A DNA stretch of 64,000 nucleotides from Micromonospora cremea (GCF_900143515.1 NZ_FSQT01000001.1:558001-622000); one strand, 5' to 3'; numbered from the stretch's first letter, positions 45,601 through 53,929 are shown. Notes: generated from the sequence alone by a model not told the origin. Program-made: numbers and translations.

Positions 45601-46673
45601 ACGGCGACACGAACACCGTGACCCTGCCCGTCAAGCCGGGCACCGACGTGACCGCGCTCGCGCCGGTCTTCGGGATCAGCGACGGCGCCCGCCTCGCCCC
45701 GGGCAACGGCTCGACGCAGGACTTGACGAAGCCCGTCACCTACACGGTCACCGGCGCGAACGGCACCAGCCGCGCCTGGACCGTCAAGGCGGTCGTCATG
45801 AACAGCCCCGTCCTGCCCGGATACAACGCCGACCCCAACATCGTGCGCTTCGGCGACACCTACTACATCTACGCCACCACCGACGGCTTCCCGGGCTGGT
45901 CCAGCACCACCTTCAAGACCTGGTCCAGCAAGGACCTGGTCCACTGGACCGAGCACCCGACCATCCTCGACCTGGGGCCGGACGTGTCCTGGGCCGACGG
46001 GCGGGCCTGGGCGCCGGCCGCGATCGAGAAGAACGGCAAGTACTACCTGTACTTCTGCGCAGACGCCAAGATCGGCGTAGCCGTCGCCGACTCCCCCACC
46101 GGTCCGTTTGTCGACGCGCTGGGCAAGCCGCTGGTCGCCGCCAACCCGGACGGCGGCCAGGCGATCGATCCCGCGGTCTTCACCGACGACGACGGCCAGA
46201 GCTACCTCTACTGGGGCAACGGCAACGCCTACGTCGTGCCGCTCAACCCCGACATGACGTCGTTCGACTCGACCAAGGTCAAGCGGATCACCGGTCTGAC
46301 CGGCTTCCGCGAGGGCCTCTTCATGGCCAAGCGCGGCGGCACGTATTACCTCAGCTGGTCCATCGACGACACCGGCAGCGAGAACTACCGGGTCGGCTAC
46401 GCCACCGCGACGAGCCCGATGGCCGGGGGGCTTGTCAACCGGGGCGAGATCCTCACCAAGGACGGCACGCTCGGCATCCTCGGCACCGGGCATCACAGCA
46501 TGATCCAGGTGCCGGGCACCGATGACTGGTACATCGCCTACCACCGCTTCGCCATCCCTGGGGGTAACGGCACGCACCGCGAGGTGACCATCGACCGCCT
46601 GCGCTTCAACGCGGACGGGACCATCGCCAAGGTCGTGCCGACGCTGGAGAGCGTCCCGCCGCTGACGCACTGA
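42630..46673 (+). CDS. Secreted modular glycosidase with two GH43 and two LamG domains
   Basis: The protein is 1347 residues from the ATG at 42630 behind AGGAGG. Signal peptide to about residue 43; LamG 1 at about 45-235; two atrophied Ig-like (aBig) repeats at about 255-435; GH43 domain 1 at about 440-745 with base Asp494 (GVRDPF), Asp623 (VIDST) and acid Glu687 (QGEGP); LamG 2 at about 765-960; a linker domain at about 965-1050; GH43 domain 2 from about 1055 with Asp1068 (NADPN), Asp1180 (AIDPA) and Glu1228 (FREGL). All six catalytic residues are present, so both halves look active. Likely arabinan, arabinoxylan or related plant-polysaccharide debranching outside the cell; exact linkage unknown. 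The two LamG domains are close paralogues (shared FIWGLGNT and YLFTTGN), suggesting internal duplication. Confidence 0.87.
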   Translation: MSLSHSSRARQPARYRVRPLLAGLTALATSLVGLVALSSPGMAANLDDGLVLRYDLTQASGTTVTDSSGRGHNGSLSGDATWQGADGLRLGGTNGHVRLPDNVMQGLTDITVSVQVNMATDQLAPYFIWGLGNTLNGVGNGYLFTTGNALRASIASGNWSTEQTINTGRNLSRGSWRTITYTLGGGTAALYEDGVEVARQTGITLTPGSIGGGTTRANYLGRSVYTADRYLKGQVRDFRIYDRAVTADEAHALGEQTAAGRATADAAALDLGDTSAVTENLSLPTRAAGGSAVSWSSSNPAVVSSTGVVTRPAAGSGNATVTLTATVSYAGYTASRNFAVTVVQDITDQEKVDNALAAVVIHDQNAIRGNITLPIKGARDVAFTWTAKDPDVVTKTGEISRPPYGSRAVKARLSVRATKGSASAVRNFTLTVLPLPKEQPLEGYAFAYFTGEGTADGEQIYFAASRGNDPLKYDELNGGRPVLTSNEGDEGVRDPFIIRSPEGDKFYLIATDLKINGNGDWDASQRTGSKYIEVWESTDLVNWSQQRHVRVAPDTAGNTWAPEAYYDDTIGAYVVFWASKLYAPEDTAHAGNTYNRMLYATTRDFRTFSEPNVWVDPGYSVIDSTVVKHNGTYYRFTKDERNNTSSTPCSKFVLEEKSTQLRSTNWDFVKDCIGKATDTSAGINQGEGPTIFKSNTEDKWYVFIDEFGGRGYVPFETTDLDGGQFTMSTGYDLPTHPRHGTVLPVSKAELERLRQGPPPVPATKKGVIADYRLAGGTGTTVVDSSGNGRDATIRGGVTRGSDAMTFGGTDGYVDLPDNLLTGLTNVSVSAQVWVDPAQSTPNFIWGLGNTTDGAGNGYLFTTGNSYRTAIASGNWTTEQNTDAGRDLGRGGWHTITYTLSGGVARLYDNGVEVAKNSGVTTKPGDLGGGITTANYLGRSLYTGDNNFKGRMRSFTLWNRGLSANDVLSLAGNETAIGSVKLDALKTAAIINGDTNTVTLPVKPGTDVTALAPVFGISDGARLAPGNGSTQDLTKPVTYTVTGANGTSRAWTVKAVVMNSPVLPGYNADPNIVRFGDTYYIYATTDGFPGWSSTTFKTWSSKDLVHWTEHPTILDLGPDVSWADGRAWAPAAIEKNGKYYLYFCADAKIGVAVADSPTGPFVDALGKPLVAANPDGGQAIDPAVFTDDDGQSYLYWGNGNAYVVPLNPDMTSFDSTKVKRITGLTGFREGLFMAKRGGTYYLSWSIDDTGSENYRVGYATATSPMAGGLVNRGEILTKDGTLGILGTGHHSMIQVPGTDDWYIAYHRFAIPGGNGTHREVTIDRLRFNADGTIAKVVPTLESVPPLTH

Positions 46674-46742
46674 CGTCCGGGGCGGACGTCACGGCGACCC
46701 CGTGACGTCCGCCTCCATCCACCATTCACAGGGAGGCCATCA

Positions 46743-47043
46743 GGCGCTGTCGCATTGTCGGATTTGGAGACGCGTTGGACCTGGGGCTCCGGCCCGGGGT
46801 TAGATCGCTCGGGCGAGTTCGGTGAGCGCTGCGGCGACCCGCAGAGCGGGTGGGGCGTCGAGTCCGAGTTCGAAGTGTCCGCGGCGGAGGTTCTGCATGA
46901 AGGCGTGCCCGGCAATGATCAACTGCTCTGTCCGATCAGTTTGTAGCCCACGCATCGGCCGTAACCGGTGTTTGAGCTGGCTGTGATCAGCTTCTATCGG
47001 GGTTGTTCGCATGTTGCTCGACGTCATGCCACGCGGAGGGAAT
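46743..47043 (-). mobile_element. IS6-family element, 3' remnant (copy C)
   Basis: Begins at a GGCGCTGT...-type terminal repeat (46743) and encodes only the last 80 or so residues of an IS6 transposase (minus strand to the stop at 46800). An extra C in the CGAACAACCCCGATAG region breaks the frame just before the ADHSQLKHRLRPMRGL block. It is cut off where copy A starts at 47044. Confidence 0.72.
46800..47040 (-). pseudogene. IS6-family transposase C-terminal fragment
   Basis: WHDVEQHANN (one frame) then PIEADHSQLKHRLRPMRGL and AGHAFMQNLRRGHFELG (next frame) match the Glu-containing end of the IS6 DDE domain. Both Asp blocks are missing. Confidence 0.78.
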
Positions 47044-47099
47044 GGCGCTGTTGCGTTGGGGGACCGGCGGACGTGTTGAGCCTGTGTCGGATCGGCGGG

Positions 47100-47355
47100 T
47101 CAGATCGCTTGGGCGAGTTCGGTGAACGCAGCGGCGACTCGCAGAGCGGGCGGGGCGTCAACGCCGAGTTCGTAGTGTCCGCGTCGGAGGTTCTGCATGA
47201 ACGCGTGTCCGGCGATGATGACCTGTGCGGTCTTGTCGGTTCGTAGCCCGCGCATCGGTCTCAACCGCTGTTTGAGCTGGCTGTGATCGGCTTCTATCGG
47301 GTTGTTCGCGTGTTGTTCGACGTGGTGCCATGCCTGCGGGATCAGCTCATCCAGC
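47100..47355 (-). pseudogene. IS6 copy A transposase, C-terminal part
   Basis: From the insertion point (LDELIPQAWHHVEQHANNP...) to the stop at 47100, it carries the catalytic Glu in PIEADHSQLKQRL. It continues the frame of 50062-50533 once the IS256 insert is removed. Confidence 0.82.
47348..47355. repeat. 8-base target duplication, left copy (CATCCAGC)
   Basis: Identical to 50062-50069 and directly flanking the IS256-family element, the duplication length typical of that family. Confidence 0.85.
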
Positions 47356-47395
47356 GGGCCTGTCAAGATTTCTGTGTAAGTTGATCTATGGGTTG

Positions 47396-48211
47396 TCAGG
47401 TCAGGTAGGGGCCGAGGCGGTCGGGGTAGGCCAGGGCGAGGGCGCCGAGGGCTTGGCGCCAGCCTGGGACGGTGGCGCCTTCGACGAGGCGGGCCTGGGC
47501 GCGGCGTTGGCCGGCGGGTAGGCCTTTCTCCTTGGCGCGGTCGCGGGCGCGTTTGTCTTCGATGTCGCGGATGGCCAGCCAGAGCAGCTTGATCACGGCG
47601 TCGTCGGTGGGGAAATGCCCCCGGTTCTTGATGATCTTCCGCAGTTGGTAGTTCAGCGACTCAATCGCGTTCGTGGTGTAAATGATCTTTCGGAGTTCGG
47701 GTGGGAACGCCAGGAACGGCACGAACCGCTGCCAGGCGTTGGTCCACGTCGCGACCGCCGCCGGGTAGCGGCGGCCGAGATCGGACTCGCCGAACGCGAG
47801 CAGTTCGGCCTCGGCGGCCTCAACCGTCGGCGCGGTGTAGATCGGCTTGAGGGCCGCGGCGACCTTCTTGCGGTCGGTGTAGGACACGAACCGCATCGCG
47901 GCCCGGATCACATGCACGGTGCAGGTCTGCACCGTACTCAACGGCCAGGTCGCCTCGATCGCCTCGGCGAAGCCGGTCAACCCGTCACAGCAGACGATCA
48001 ACACGTCGCGGATACCGCGGTTGCGCAGCTCGGCGCAGACCCCGGCCCAGAACTTCGCCCCTTCAGCGGCCTGCACCCAGATCCCGAGCACATGCTTAAC
48101 CCCGTCAAGGTCGACACCGACAGCGATGTGCGCGGCCCGATTACGCACCTGGTGCCCGTCACGGACCTTCACCACCAGGGCATCGAGGTAGAGGATCGGG
48201 TAGATCTGGCG
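47396..48211 (-). pseudogene. IS256-family transposase, C-terminal part
   Basis: RQIYPILYLDALVVKVRDG (first Asp block), VLIVCCDGLTGF (second Asp), NAIESLNYQLRKIIKNRGHF (Glu block) and the normal C-terminus near the stop at 47396. All three DDE residues lie in this part. It is separated from its N-terminus by the IS30 element. Confidence 0.85.
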
Positions 48212-49443
48212 GTTTCTACCGGTCGTTGCGAATCAGCTCGTTGTCATTTGGCGTTGCCATTGTCCCATCATCTGCTGCGGCGTCTTGTCGTTCAGGCACA
48301 GGCGTGGCCGTTCGTTGAGCTCGCCGGCGATCTCTTGGAGTTGATCGTCGGTCCATCTGCTCAGGTCGGTGCCTTTCGGCAGGTACTGGCGCAGAAGCCC
48401 GTTCGTGTTCTCGTTGGAGCCACGCTGCCAGGGCGAGTGTGGGTCAGCGAAGAAGATTCTGAGGCCGGTCGCTTGCTCGATGCGCTCGTGGTGGAACATC
48501 TCGTTGCCTTGATCCCAGGTCAACGTGCGCCGCAGCCTGGCAGGTAGTTTCGCGAACGTGCTGATCAGCGCGTCGCCGACGGACCGGGCACTGTGATCGC
48601 CGGGCAGCCTCACCAGCAGGGTGAACCTGGTCTTGCGCTCCACCAGCGTTGCGATCGCTGATCGGTGACCGGCACCCATGATCAGGTCGCCCTCCCAATG
48701 CCCCGCCTGACGGCGGGACTCGACCGCGGCTGGCCGCTCACGGATCGACTTCATGTTGGTTGACTGTTTCAGCGCGCCCTCGCGAGACCGGCCCCGGCCA
48801 CGGCGACGCCGATAGGTGCGGCCAGTACGCAGATTGACGGGATCGGCGTGAAGGACCAGGCCTCGATAGACCGCCTCGTAGATCGTCTCGGCGCACACCT
48901 GCCACGCCAGCCGGCGCGGGTATCGCCGTCGCAGCCACCGGCTGATCTGCGCAGGCGACCATCCCCGATGCAGTTTGCCGGCAACCGCCTCGCGCAACGC
49001 GTTGTCGGCCGCCAGCCGCCGGGCTTCGGGCGCCGTCGGCGCACATGAGCCTGGTTGTGTGCATACCACGGCTGATACCGGCCGTCGGGTTTGCGGTTGC
49101 GAGCGATCTCCCGGTACACGCTCTGGTAGCTCTTGCCGATCCGGGCGGCGATCGACTTGACCTGCTCTCCTCGGGCGAGCCCGTCGGCGATCTCGATCCT
49201 GTCGTCCTGGCTCAGATACCGTCCGCTGATCGGGGTCTCGACATAGCTCACGCTGCCAGCGTCGATGAACCACAATGATCCACAACTCAGCGACACGCCC
49301 ACTTCCTGGGCGGCTCGAGCACCCCGCACTCCTGTCCTGATCAGTTCGAAATAGCGACGCTTGACGTCCGTCGACATCTTGTTCGGCGCGTATCTCGGCA
49401 TGCGAACCCCGTCCCATCAGGATTCGCAACGACCGGTAGAAAC
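48212..49443 (-). mobile_element. IS30-family element, innermost of the nest
   Basis: 1232 bases bounded by perfect repeats GTTTCTACCGGTCGTTGCG... (from 48212) and the matching complement ending at 49443. A CG dinucleotide is repeated at 48210-48211 and 49444-49445; excising the element plus one CG restores the in-frame GAG AGG CGC CAG ATC of the IS256 transposase. Confidence 0.87.
48233..49401 (-). pseudogene. IS30-family transposase, frameshifted
   Basis: MPRYAPNKMSTDVKRRYFELI opens the HTH half (YLSQDDRIEIADGLARG, GKSYQSVYREIARN). Near 49030 the frame changes and continues EARRLAADNALREAV, HWEGDLIMGAG (Asp), TLTWDQGNEM (Asp) and HSPWQRGSNENTNGLLRQY (Glu), to the stop at 48233. The DDE triad is intact, but a frameshift separates it from the DNA-binding half, so the enzyme is probably dead unless translation slips. 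Confidence 0.82.
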
Positions 49444-49445
49444 CG

Positions 49446-50006
49446 CCTCTCCTCCAGAGGCCGCGACTGCCAGGCCTTGACCTCGTCCAGGACCGAGTCG
49501 GTGATCTTCGAAATCGTCTCGTGGGACAGCTCAGTGCCCAGCGTGCGAACCAGATGATGCCCGATGTCACGGACCGTCATCCCACCGGCATACAACGAAA
49601 TGATCATGTCGTCGAGGCCGCCGGCGCGCCGAACCCCCTTGGGGACCAGCCGCGGCTCGAACGTGCCCGCCCGATCCCGCGGCACCTCCAACGGCACCGC
49701 ACCGACCTCAGTCATCACCGTCTTCGGCGTGCTGCCATTACGCGAGTTCGGCGACCCACGCCCGGCCGGATCACCCTTCTCATAACCCAGATGCCCCGTC
49801 AGCTCCGCCGGCAGACCCCGCTGCAACACCGCCTTGAGCATCTCCGCCAGAAACCCACCCTCACCGGTCAACGCCACCTCACCGGCATCCACCCGACGCA
49901 TCACCTCGTCGAACAAACCGGCATCAACCATCTCCTCGACCGCCGCACGAGCCAACGACGGCGACGACAACGACTCACTCCCGCGCTGATCACCAGTCAC
50001 GGCCAT
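49446..50006 (-). pseudogene. IS256-family transposase, N-terminal part
   Basis: ATG at 50006 behind AGGAG. FLAEMLKAVLQRGLPAELTGHLGYEKGDP, PLEVPRDRAGTFEPRLVPKG and IISLYAGGMTVRDIGHHL are typical. It ends at the IS30 insertion point within the RPLEER stretch. Confidence 0.85.
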
Positions 50007-50061
50007 CTGTGTACTCCTTCAGCTCACGCTGATCTCGTTACACAGACCATCTGACACGCCC

Positions 50062-50069
50062 CATCCAGC
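50062..50069. repeat. 8-base target duplication, right copy (CATCCAGC)
   Basis: Matches 47348-47355 across the IS256 insertion. Confidence 0.85.
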
Positions 50070-50533
50070 ACGCCGGGGTAGACCGCCGCGGCATCCGTGA
50101 CCACCTCGTTGGGCGTCACCTTCAGCGTGGACAGCGCGCGTCGGAAGAACCGCCGGGCCGCGGCGGCGTCGCGGCGGGTCGAGACCAGCACGTTGATGAC
50201 CTGCCCGTACTGGTCAATCGCCCGGTACACGTACCGCCACACCCCGTTCACCTTGACGTACGTCTCATCATCGTGCCACCGGTCGCCCGGTGAGTGGCGG
50301 CAGAATCGGGCGGCGTCAGCCAGCAGCGGGGCGAACCGCTGGACCCACCGGAACACGGTGACGTGATCGACCTCCACGCCGCGCTCGACCAGCAGCTCCT
50401 CAACGTCCCGGTAGGACAAGCAGTAGCGCAGATACCAGCGTGCCGCGAGCACGATCACCTCCGCAGGGAACCGGAACCCGGCGAACGCCGACTTCGGAGG
50501 TAGCCACGGCCGAGAGCGGGTCAACGACTTCAC
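50062..50533 (-). pseudogene. IS6 copy A transposase, N-terminal part
   Basis: GTG start at 50533; LPPKSAFAGFRFPAEVIVLAARWYLRYCLSYRDVEELLVERG (zinc-less HTH region), DETYVKVNGVWRYVYRAID (first Asp) and VVTDAAAVYPGVLD (second Asp), where the IS256 element interrupts. Confidence 0.85.
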
Positions 50534-50579
50534 TGCTCAAGCCTGCCTCGATCTTGCCAACGCTCAACGCAACGGAGCC

Positions 50580-51394
50580 TGCCGGATCGATGAACGCGTT
50601 GTACCCCGGGTGGGGGCCGAGGTCAGATCGCCTGGGCGAGCTCAGCAAACGCCGTCGACACCCGCGTTGCCGGCGGGGCATCGACGGCGAGTTCGTAGTG
50701 GCCACGTCGTAGGTTCTGCATGAAGGCGTGTCCAGCGATGATCACCTGCGTTGTCCTGTCGGTTCGTAGTCCGCGCGTCGGTCTCAACCGGTGTTTGAGC
50801 TGGCTGTGGTCGGCCTCGATCGGGTTGTTCGCGTACTGCTCGACGTGGTGCCACGCTTGCGGGATCAGCTCGTCGAGGACTCTGGGGTAGACCGGCGCGG
50901 CGTCGGTGACGACCTCGCTCGGTGTCACCTTCAACGTCGACGTCGACAGCGCCCGGCGGAAGAACCGGCGTGCCGCGTCGGCGTCCCGTCGGGTGGAGAC
51001 GAGCGCGTCGATGACCTGCCCGTACTGGTCGACCGCTCGGTACACGTAACGCCACACAGCGTTGATCTTGAGGTAGGTTTCGTCGACGAACCACCGGTCA
51101 CCTGGGGAGTGCCGGCAGGATCGGGCGGCGTCGGCCAGCAGTGGAGTGAACCGCTGCACCCACCGGTAGACCGTGACGTGGTCGACCTCGACTCCGCGTT
51201 CAACCAGCAACTCTTCAAGATCGTGGTAGGAGAGGTTGAACCGTAGATACCAACGGACCGCGACGACGATCACCTCGGACGGGAAACGGAAACCGGCGAA
51301 CGCCGACTTCGGTGGCAGCCACGGTCGCGGACGGGTCGACAGTTTCACCAGGCAAGCTTGCCTTGGCCTTGCCAACGCTCAACGCAACAGAGCC
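50580..51394 (-). mobile_element. IS6-family element (copy B)
   Basis: Right terminus CTTGCCAACGCTCAACGCAA (from 51368) matches that of copy A. The left terminus next to copy A at about 50580-50622 is diverged or deleted. It contains an uninterrupted transposase. Confidence 0.72.
50623..51348 (-). CDS. IS6-family transposase (copy B), intact frame
   Basis: The protein is 241 residues from the GTG at 51348 (VKLSTRPRPWLPPKSAF). Asp blocks FVDETYLKINAVWRY and EVVTDAAPVYPRVL and Glu block NPIEADHSQLKHRLRP are all in one frame, and length is normal for IS6/IS26-type enzymes. It could still be active if a second IS end is available, and could act on the ends of copy A. Confidence 0.82.
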   Translation of the reverse strand: MKLSTRPRPWLPPKSAFAGFRFPSEVIVVAVRWYLRFNLSYHDLEELLVERGVEVDHVTVYRWVQRFTPLLADAARSCRHSPGDRWFVDETYLKINAVWRYVYRAVDQYGQVIDALVSTRRDADAARRFFRRALSTSTLKVTPSEVVTDAAPVYPRVLDELIPQAWHHVEQYANNPIEADHSQLKHRLRPTRGLRTDRTTQVIIAGHAFMQNLRRGHYELAVDAPPATRVSTAFAELAQAI

Positions 51395-51419
51395 AGGACA
51401 ACCCCAGGAACCACCTTGA

Positions 51420-51794
51420 CAAACATAGGGGCATCACCATCGTCTACCGCACCAGCGGCATCGACCAGAAGCTGGCCGGACGGCCGGTCATGGCCGACGG
51501 CGCCTACCGCGGCAACCCAGAGGTGATCATCCCGTACCGCAAGCCAGCCGACGGCAGCGAGCTACCCGAGTGGAAGGCCGACCTGAACAGACAGCACCGC
51601 ACCGTCCGAGCACAGGTGGAACACGCCCTGGCCAGGATGAAGTGCTCCAAGATCCTGCGCGACTACCGCCGCGCCGCCCACACATTGACCGACGCTGCTT
51701 CCGGCATCGCCCATCTCCACAACATCATCCTCACCGGCTGAACCGCCAGCCCCGACGGGGCAACACCTTCAGCGAGTTACGAGACGTCCTTTAG
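51420..51794 (+). mobile_element. IS5-family element, 3' remnant
   Basis: Encodes only the last 100 residues of a transposase closely like that at 26732 (SGIDQKLAGRPVMADGAYRG, VRAQVEHALARMKC, HLHNIILTG) and ends in GTTACGAGACGTCCTTTAG (51776-51794), one base different from the intact element's end. The 5' half, including the first Asp, is gone. Confidence 0.82.
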
Positions 51795-51828
51795 GTACCG
51801 GATGCAAGCCCCGGATCAAGCCCTTGGC

Positions 51829-52527
51829 TCAGCGTGCCGGCGCGGGCGTCCCCACAGCGGACCGCCGCGAGGCGGCTTCGGCGCGTTCGCCGCGGACCAG
51901 CCAGGTCAGCACGACGAAGGTCAGCAGACCCCAGACAAAGTAGATCGTCGTCAGGGTGACAGTGGAGAAATTCCACCAGTTCGTCCGATCTATCAGCAGC
52001 AGGCCAGTGGCGAGGAACATCGTGCCGGGCTTGACGATGAAGAACTTTTGCGAGTACGCCGTGAATGCGTGGTGGCCGAGGAGCAGGACGGTGAGGTAGA
52101 TCCACGTCCACTGCACGGTGACGGCGAGCCAGCTGGTGCCCACCACGAGCGGTACCGCCACCAGGCAGAGAAGCGCTGCGCGCCAGGCAATTTCGGTGTT
52201 CATCCGTCGCCGGACCGCGGTAAGGGAGCGCCTCGGCCGTCCAGACCAGCGCAGCAGGGAGGGCCGGGGGAACCGCCACAGGTCGACGCTGCGGTCCTCG
52301 TCTCGGGCGCGGTCGTAATAGATCATCGACACCTGCCCGTCTCGGCAATGGAACGAGGCTCCGGACGGCGCGGCGGCTATGACCTTGCGGAGTCGCAGCA
52401 GCATGCGGAGAAGGCCCACGTTGCCGAGTGTGACCAGCGTGAGGAAGGCGTGTGCCACGATCCAAAGCCCGGCCGCGATGAGCAGTGTCGTACCGAGGTC
52501 TGCGAAGAACGCGACGATGGCATCCAT
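51829..52527 (-). CDS. Membrane protein, third gene of the motif-sharing operon
   Basis: The protein is 232 residues from the ATG at 52527 (GGAG eight bases upstream; a TTG at 52539 is less likely). Five TM helices, the first at the N-terminus (FFADLGTTLLIAAGLWIVAHAFL), a cytoplasmic insert with CRDGQVSMIYYDRARDEDRS, and later WTWIYLTVLLLGHHAFTAY and FVWGLLTFVVLTWLVRG. No family recognised. It follows the 52591 gene by 63 bases and ends near the IS5 remnant. Confidence 0.6.
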   Translation of the reverse strand: MDAIVAFFADLGTTLLIAAGLWIVAHAFLTLVTLGNVGLLRMLLRLRKVIAAAPSGASFHCRDGQVSMIYYDRARDEDRSVDLWRFPRPSLLRWSGRPRRSLTAVRRRMNTEIAWRAALLCLVAVPLVVGTSWLAVTVQWTWIYLTVLLLGHHAFTAYSQKFFIVKPGTMFLATGLLLIDRTNWWNFSTVTLTTIYFVWGLLTFVVLTWLVRGERAEAASRRSAVGTPAPAR

Positions 52528-52590
52528 CGGCTGCTCCAAAGGGGTGCGTCGACGCCCGGCGGTTGTCGGGGACGAGCGGGAAGACGGGGG

Positions 52591-53565
52591 TCAATGAAAC
52601 AGTTCGTCGATGATGTTGTCGATTAGGTTGGCTCCGTCGCCCTGCCTGTCGGGGGCGAGCCGACGGCCGCCGTGAATGGTCTGTTCACCATTCGTCGAGG
52701 TACCGGCGACGGCTTCCTCGAACACCTGGGTCAGCGGGTTGTGTTGTCGGTTGCGCATCCACTCCCAGACGAGATCGACCGTGTGATCGACCGTGGCGAT
52801 GCCGAGGCCGGCCGCCGCCCCCGCGAGGAACCATGTGAAGATGTTCCTCGCGCTGGTCTCCCGGGGTGGCGCGGGGTAGCCGGCGGCGAGGGCCAGCGGA
52901 GTGAGGTAGGCGCCGCCGAGACGAGGATCGCTGAAGTCCTCGAGCAGGCTCAGCACCCCGTGTGCGAACGGCTTGTCCGCGATCTCGCGCGCGAAGGCCT
53001 GCATGGTCGCCTCGGGCTGGCGGGCATGCCCGATGCGGGCTCGCGCCACCAGTCTGGCCAGCCGGGGCGAGGTGATTTCCGCGAGTTCCACTTCCCATCC
53101 ATCTGGCAGCGACGGTGCCTGCACGACCGGCCAGAGCGCGAAGACCGTGAAGTCCAGGACAATGTGTTCGGGAAGCGCGTTCTGCGGCAGAGGGCCGGTC
53201 CGGAACAGGTATTGTGCTGCGCCGGCCGCGAGGAAGTGACGCAGCACCGTCATTGGGTCGGTCCGGCCCGGTGCGCCGGCCACGCTGCCGGCGATCGAGG
53301 CGAGCCGGTTGGCCTGGGTGGCGGTTTCCCGGCGACGAGCGGGTCGCCGACCCGCGGAGATGAGGTCGCGGTAGTCGGCGGCCATGCGATCGATCCAGAG
53401 CCGGAGGTTGGCCGGATCCAGCGGCTTGCGTCCTAGTTCCGCCGGATAGTGGTGGTGGATGACCTGGGTGCCGTACCCGACCTGATAGGCGCGAGCGGTG
53501 CCGTCAACGCGGGCGTGGAGATGCACGGTGGTCTCGGTCGGCGGATCGCGGTCGGCGGTCGTCAT
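52591..53565 (-). CDS. Hypothetical protein with N-terminal VxxxxQxxxxTQxI motif
   Basis: The protein is 324 residues from the ATG at 53565. The N-terminus has TVHLHARVDGTARAYQVGYG followed by TQVIHHHYP, which aligns position by position with the C-terminus of the upstream gene product. The middle (PANLRLWIDRMAADYRDLISAGRRPARRRETATQANRLASIAG) is helical; a central Leu/Pro region follows, then a hydrophobic segment near 270-285 (IFTWFLAGAAAGLGIATV) that may be a TM anchor, and an acidic tail. No known enzyme motif. Eight bases separate it from the upstream gene. Confidence 0.6.
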   Translation of the reverse strand: MTTADRDPPTETTVHLHARVDGTARAYQVGYGTQVIHHHYPAELGRKPLDPANLRLWIDRMAADYRDLISAGRRPARRRETATQANRLASIAGSVAGAPGRTDPMTVLRHFLAAGAAQYLFRTGPLPQNALPEHIVLDFTVFALWPVVQAPSLPDGWEVELAEITSPRLARLVARARIGHARQPEATMQAFAREIADKPFAHGVLSLLEDFSDPRLGGAYLTPLALAAGYPAPPRETSARNIFTWFLAGAAAGLGIATVDHTVDLVWEWMRNRQHNPLTQVFEEAVAGTSTNGEQTIHGGRRLAPDRQGDGANLIDNIIDELFH

Positions 53566-53572
53566 ACCCGGA

Positions 53573-53929
53573 TCACCGTTCTTCGATGTGCTGGTCGCGT
53601 GCGGACTGGAACACCCGCCCGTGGTCATTGACCTCCGCATTCATGTGGACGGTGAAGTCGCGGGCCCCACGAGTTGTTGACATGGCACCTCCCTCTGCGA
53701 GGTCTGTAGCGGGTGCCGCACTGTCGCTACGGTTTCCGTCGCTGCGGCCCATAAGCAAGCCGCACGCGGTTGCGCCGAGCCCGGCGACTCCGATGAGGGC
53801 CCCGATCGACGATGCCAGCTTGTCGGCCTCGTCGAGGCCGACCGAGAGGAAGTACGCGGACATCACGGTGACTGTGAGCGCGGTGGCTGACGCTCCGGCC
53901 CACACCAGGGCACGTCGACGTCTCTCCAC
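53573..53929 (-). CDS. Small membrane protein with C-terminal VFQSARDQHI motif
   Basis: The protein is about 118 residues. I prefer the GTG at 53929, six bases after GGAGG; an ATG two codons upstream abuts that site. Two TM helices (ALVWAGASATALTVTVMSAYFLSVG; ASSIGALIGVAGLGATACGLLMG) are followed by a linker and a C-terminal tag, TVHMNAEVNDHGRVFQSARD then QHI. Tags of this kind (hydrophobic-Q-A/S-R-D-xxI) occur in many actinobacterial signalling and conflict-type proteins. First gene of a three-gene operon. Confidence 0.6.
   Translation of the reverse strand: MERRRRALVWAGASATALTVTVMSAYFLSVGLDEADKLASSIGALIGVAGLGATACGLLMGRSDGNRSDSAAPATDLAEGGAMSTTRGARDFTVHMNAEVNDHGRVFQSARDQHIEER

Larger units (their letters stand above)
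47356..50061 (-). mobile_element. IS256-family element inserted in IS6 copy A and itself split by IS30
   Basis: Imperfect terminal repeats GGGCCTGTCAAGATTTCTG (47356 onward) and, on the other strand from 50061, GGGCGTGTCAGATGGTCTG. CATCCAGC is duplicated at both sides. The transposase gene runs on the minus strand in two parts on either side of the IS30 insertion at 48212-49443. Confidence 0.87.
47044..50579 (-). mobile_element. IS6-family element (copy A), split by a nested IS256 element
   Basis: Terminal repeats GGCGCTGTTGCGTTG (47044-47058) and the complement-type CTTGCCAACGCTCAACGC...GGAGCC (50553-50579) bound it. Removing the insert at 47356-50061 and one 8-base duplication restores an element of about 820 bases with a continuous transposase frame. 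No flanking duplication is seen, so recombination has probably altered its surroundings. Confidence 0.78.
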
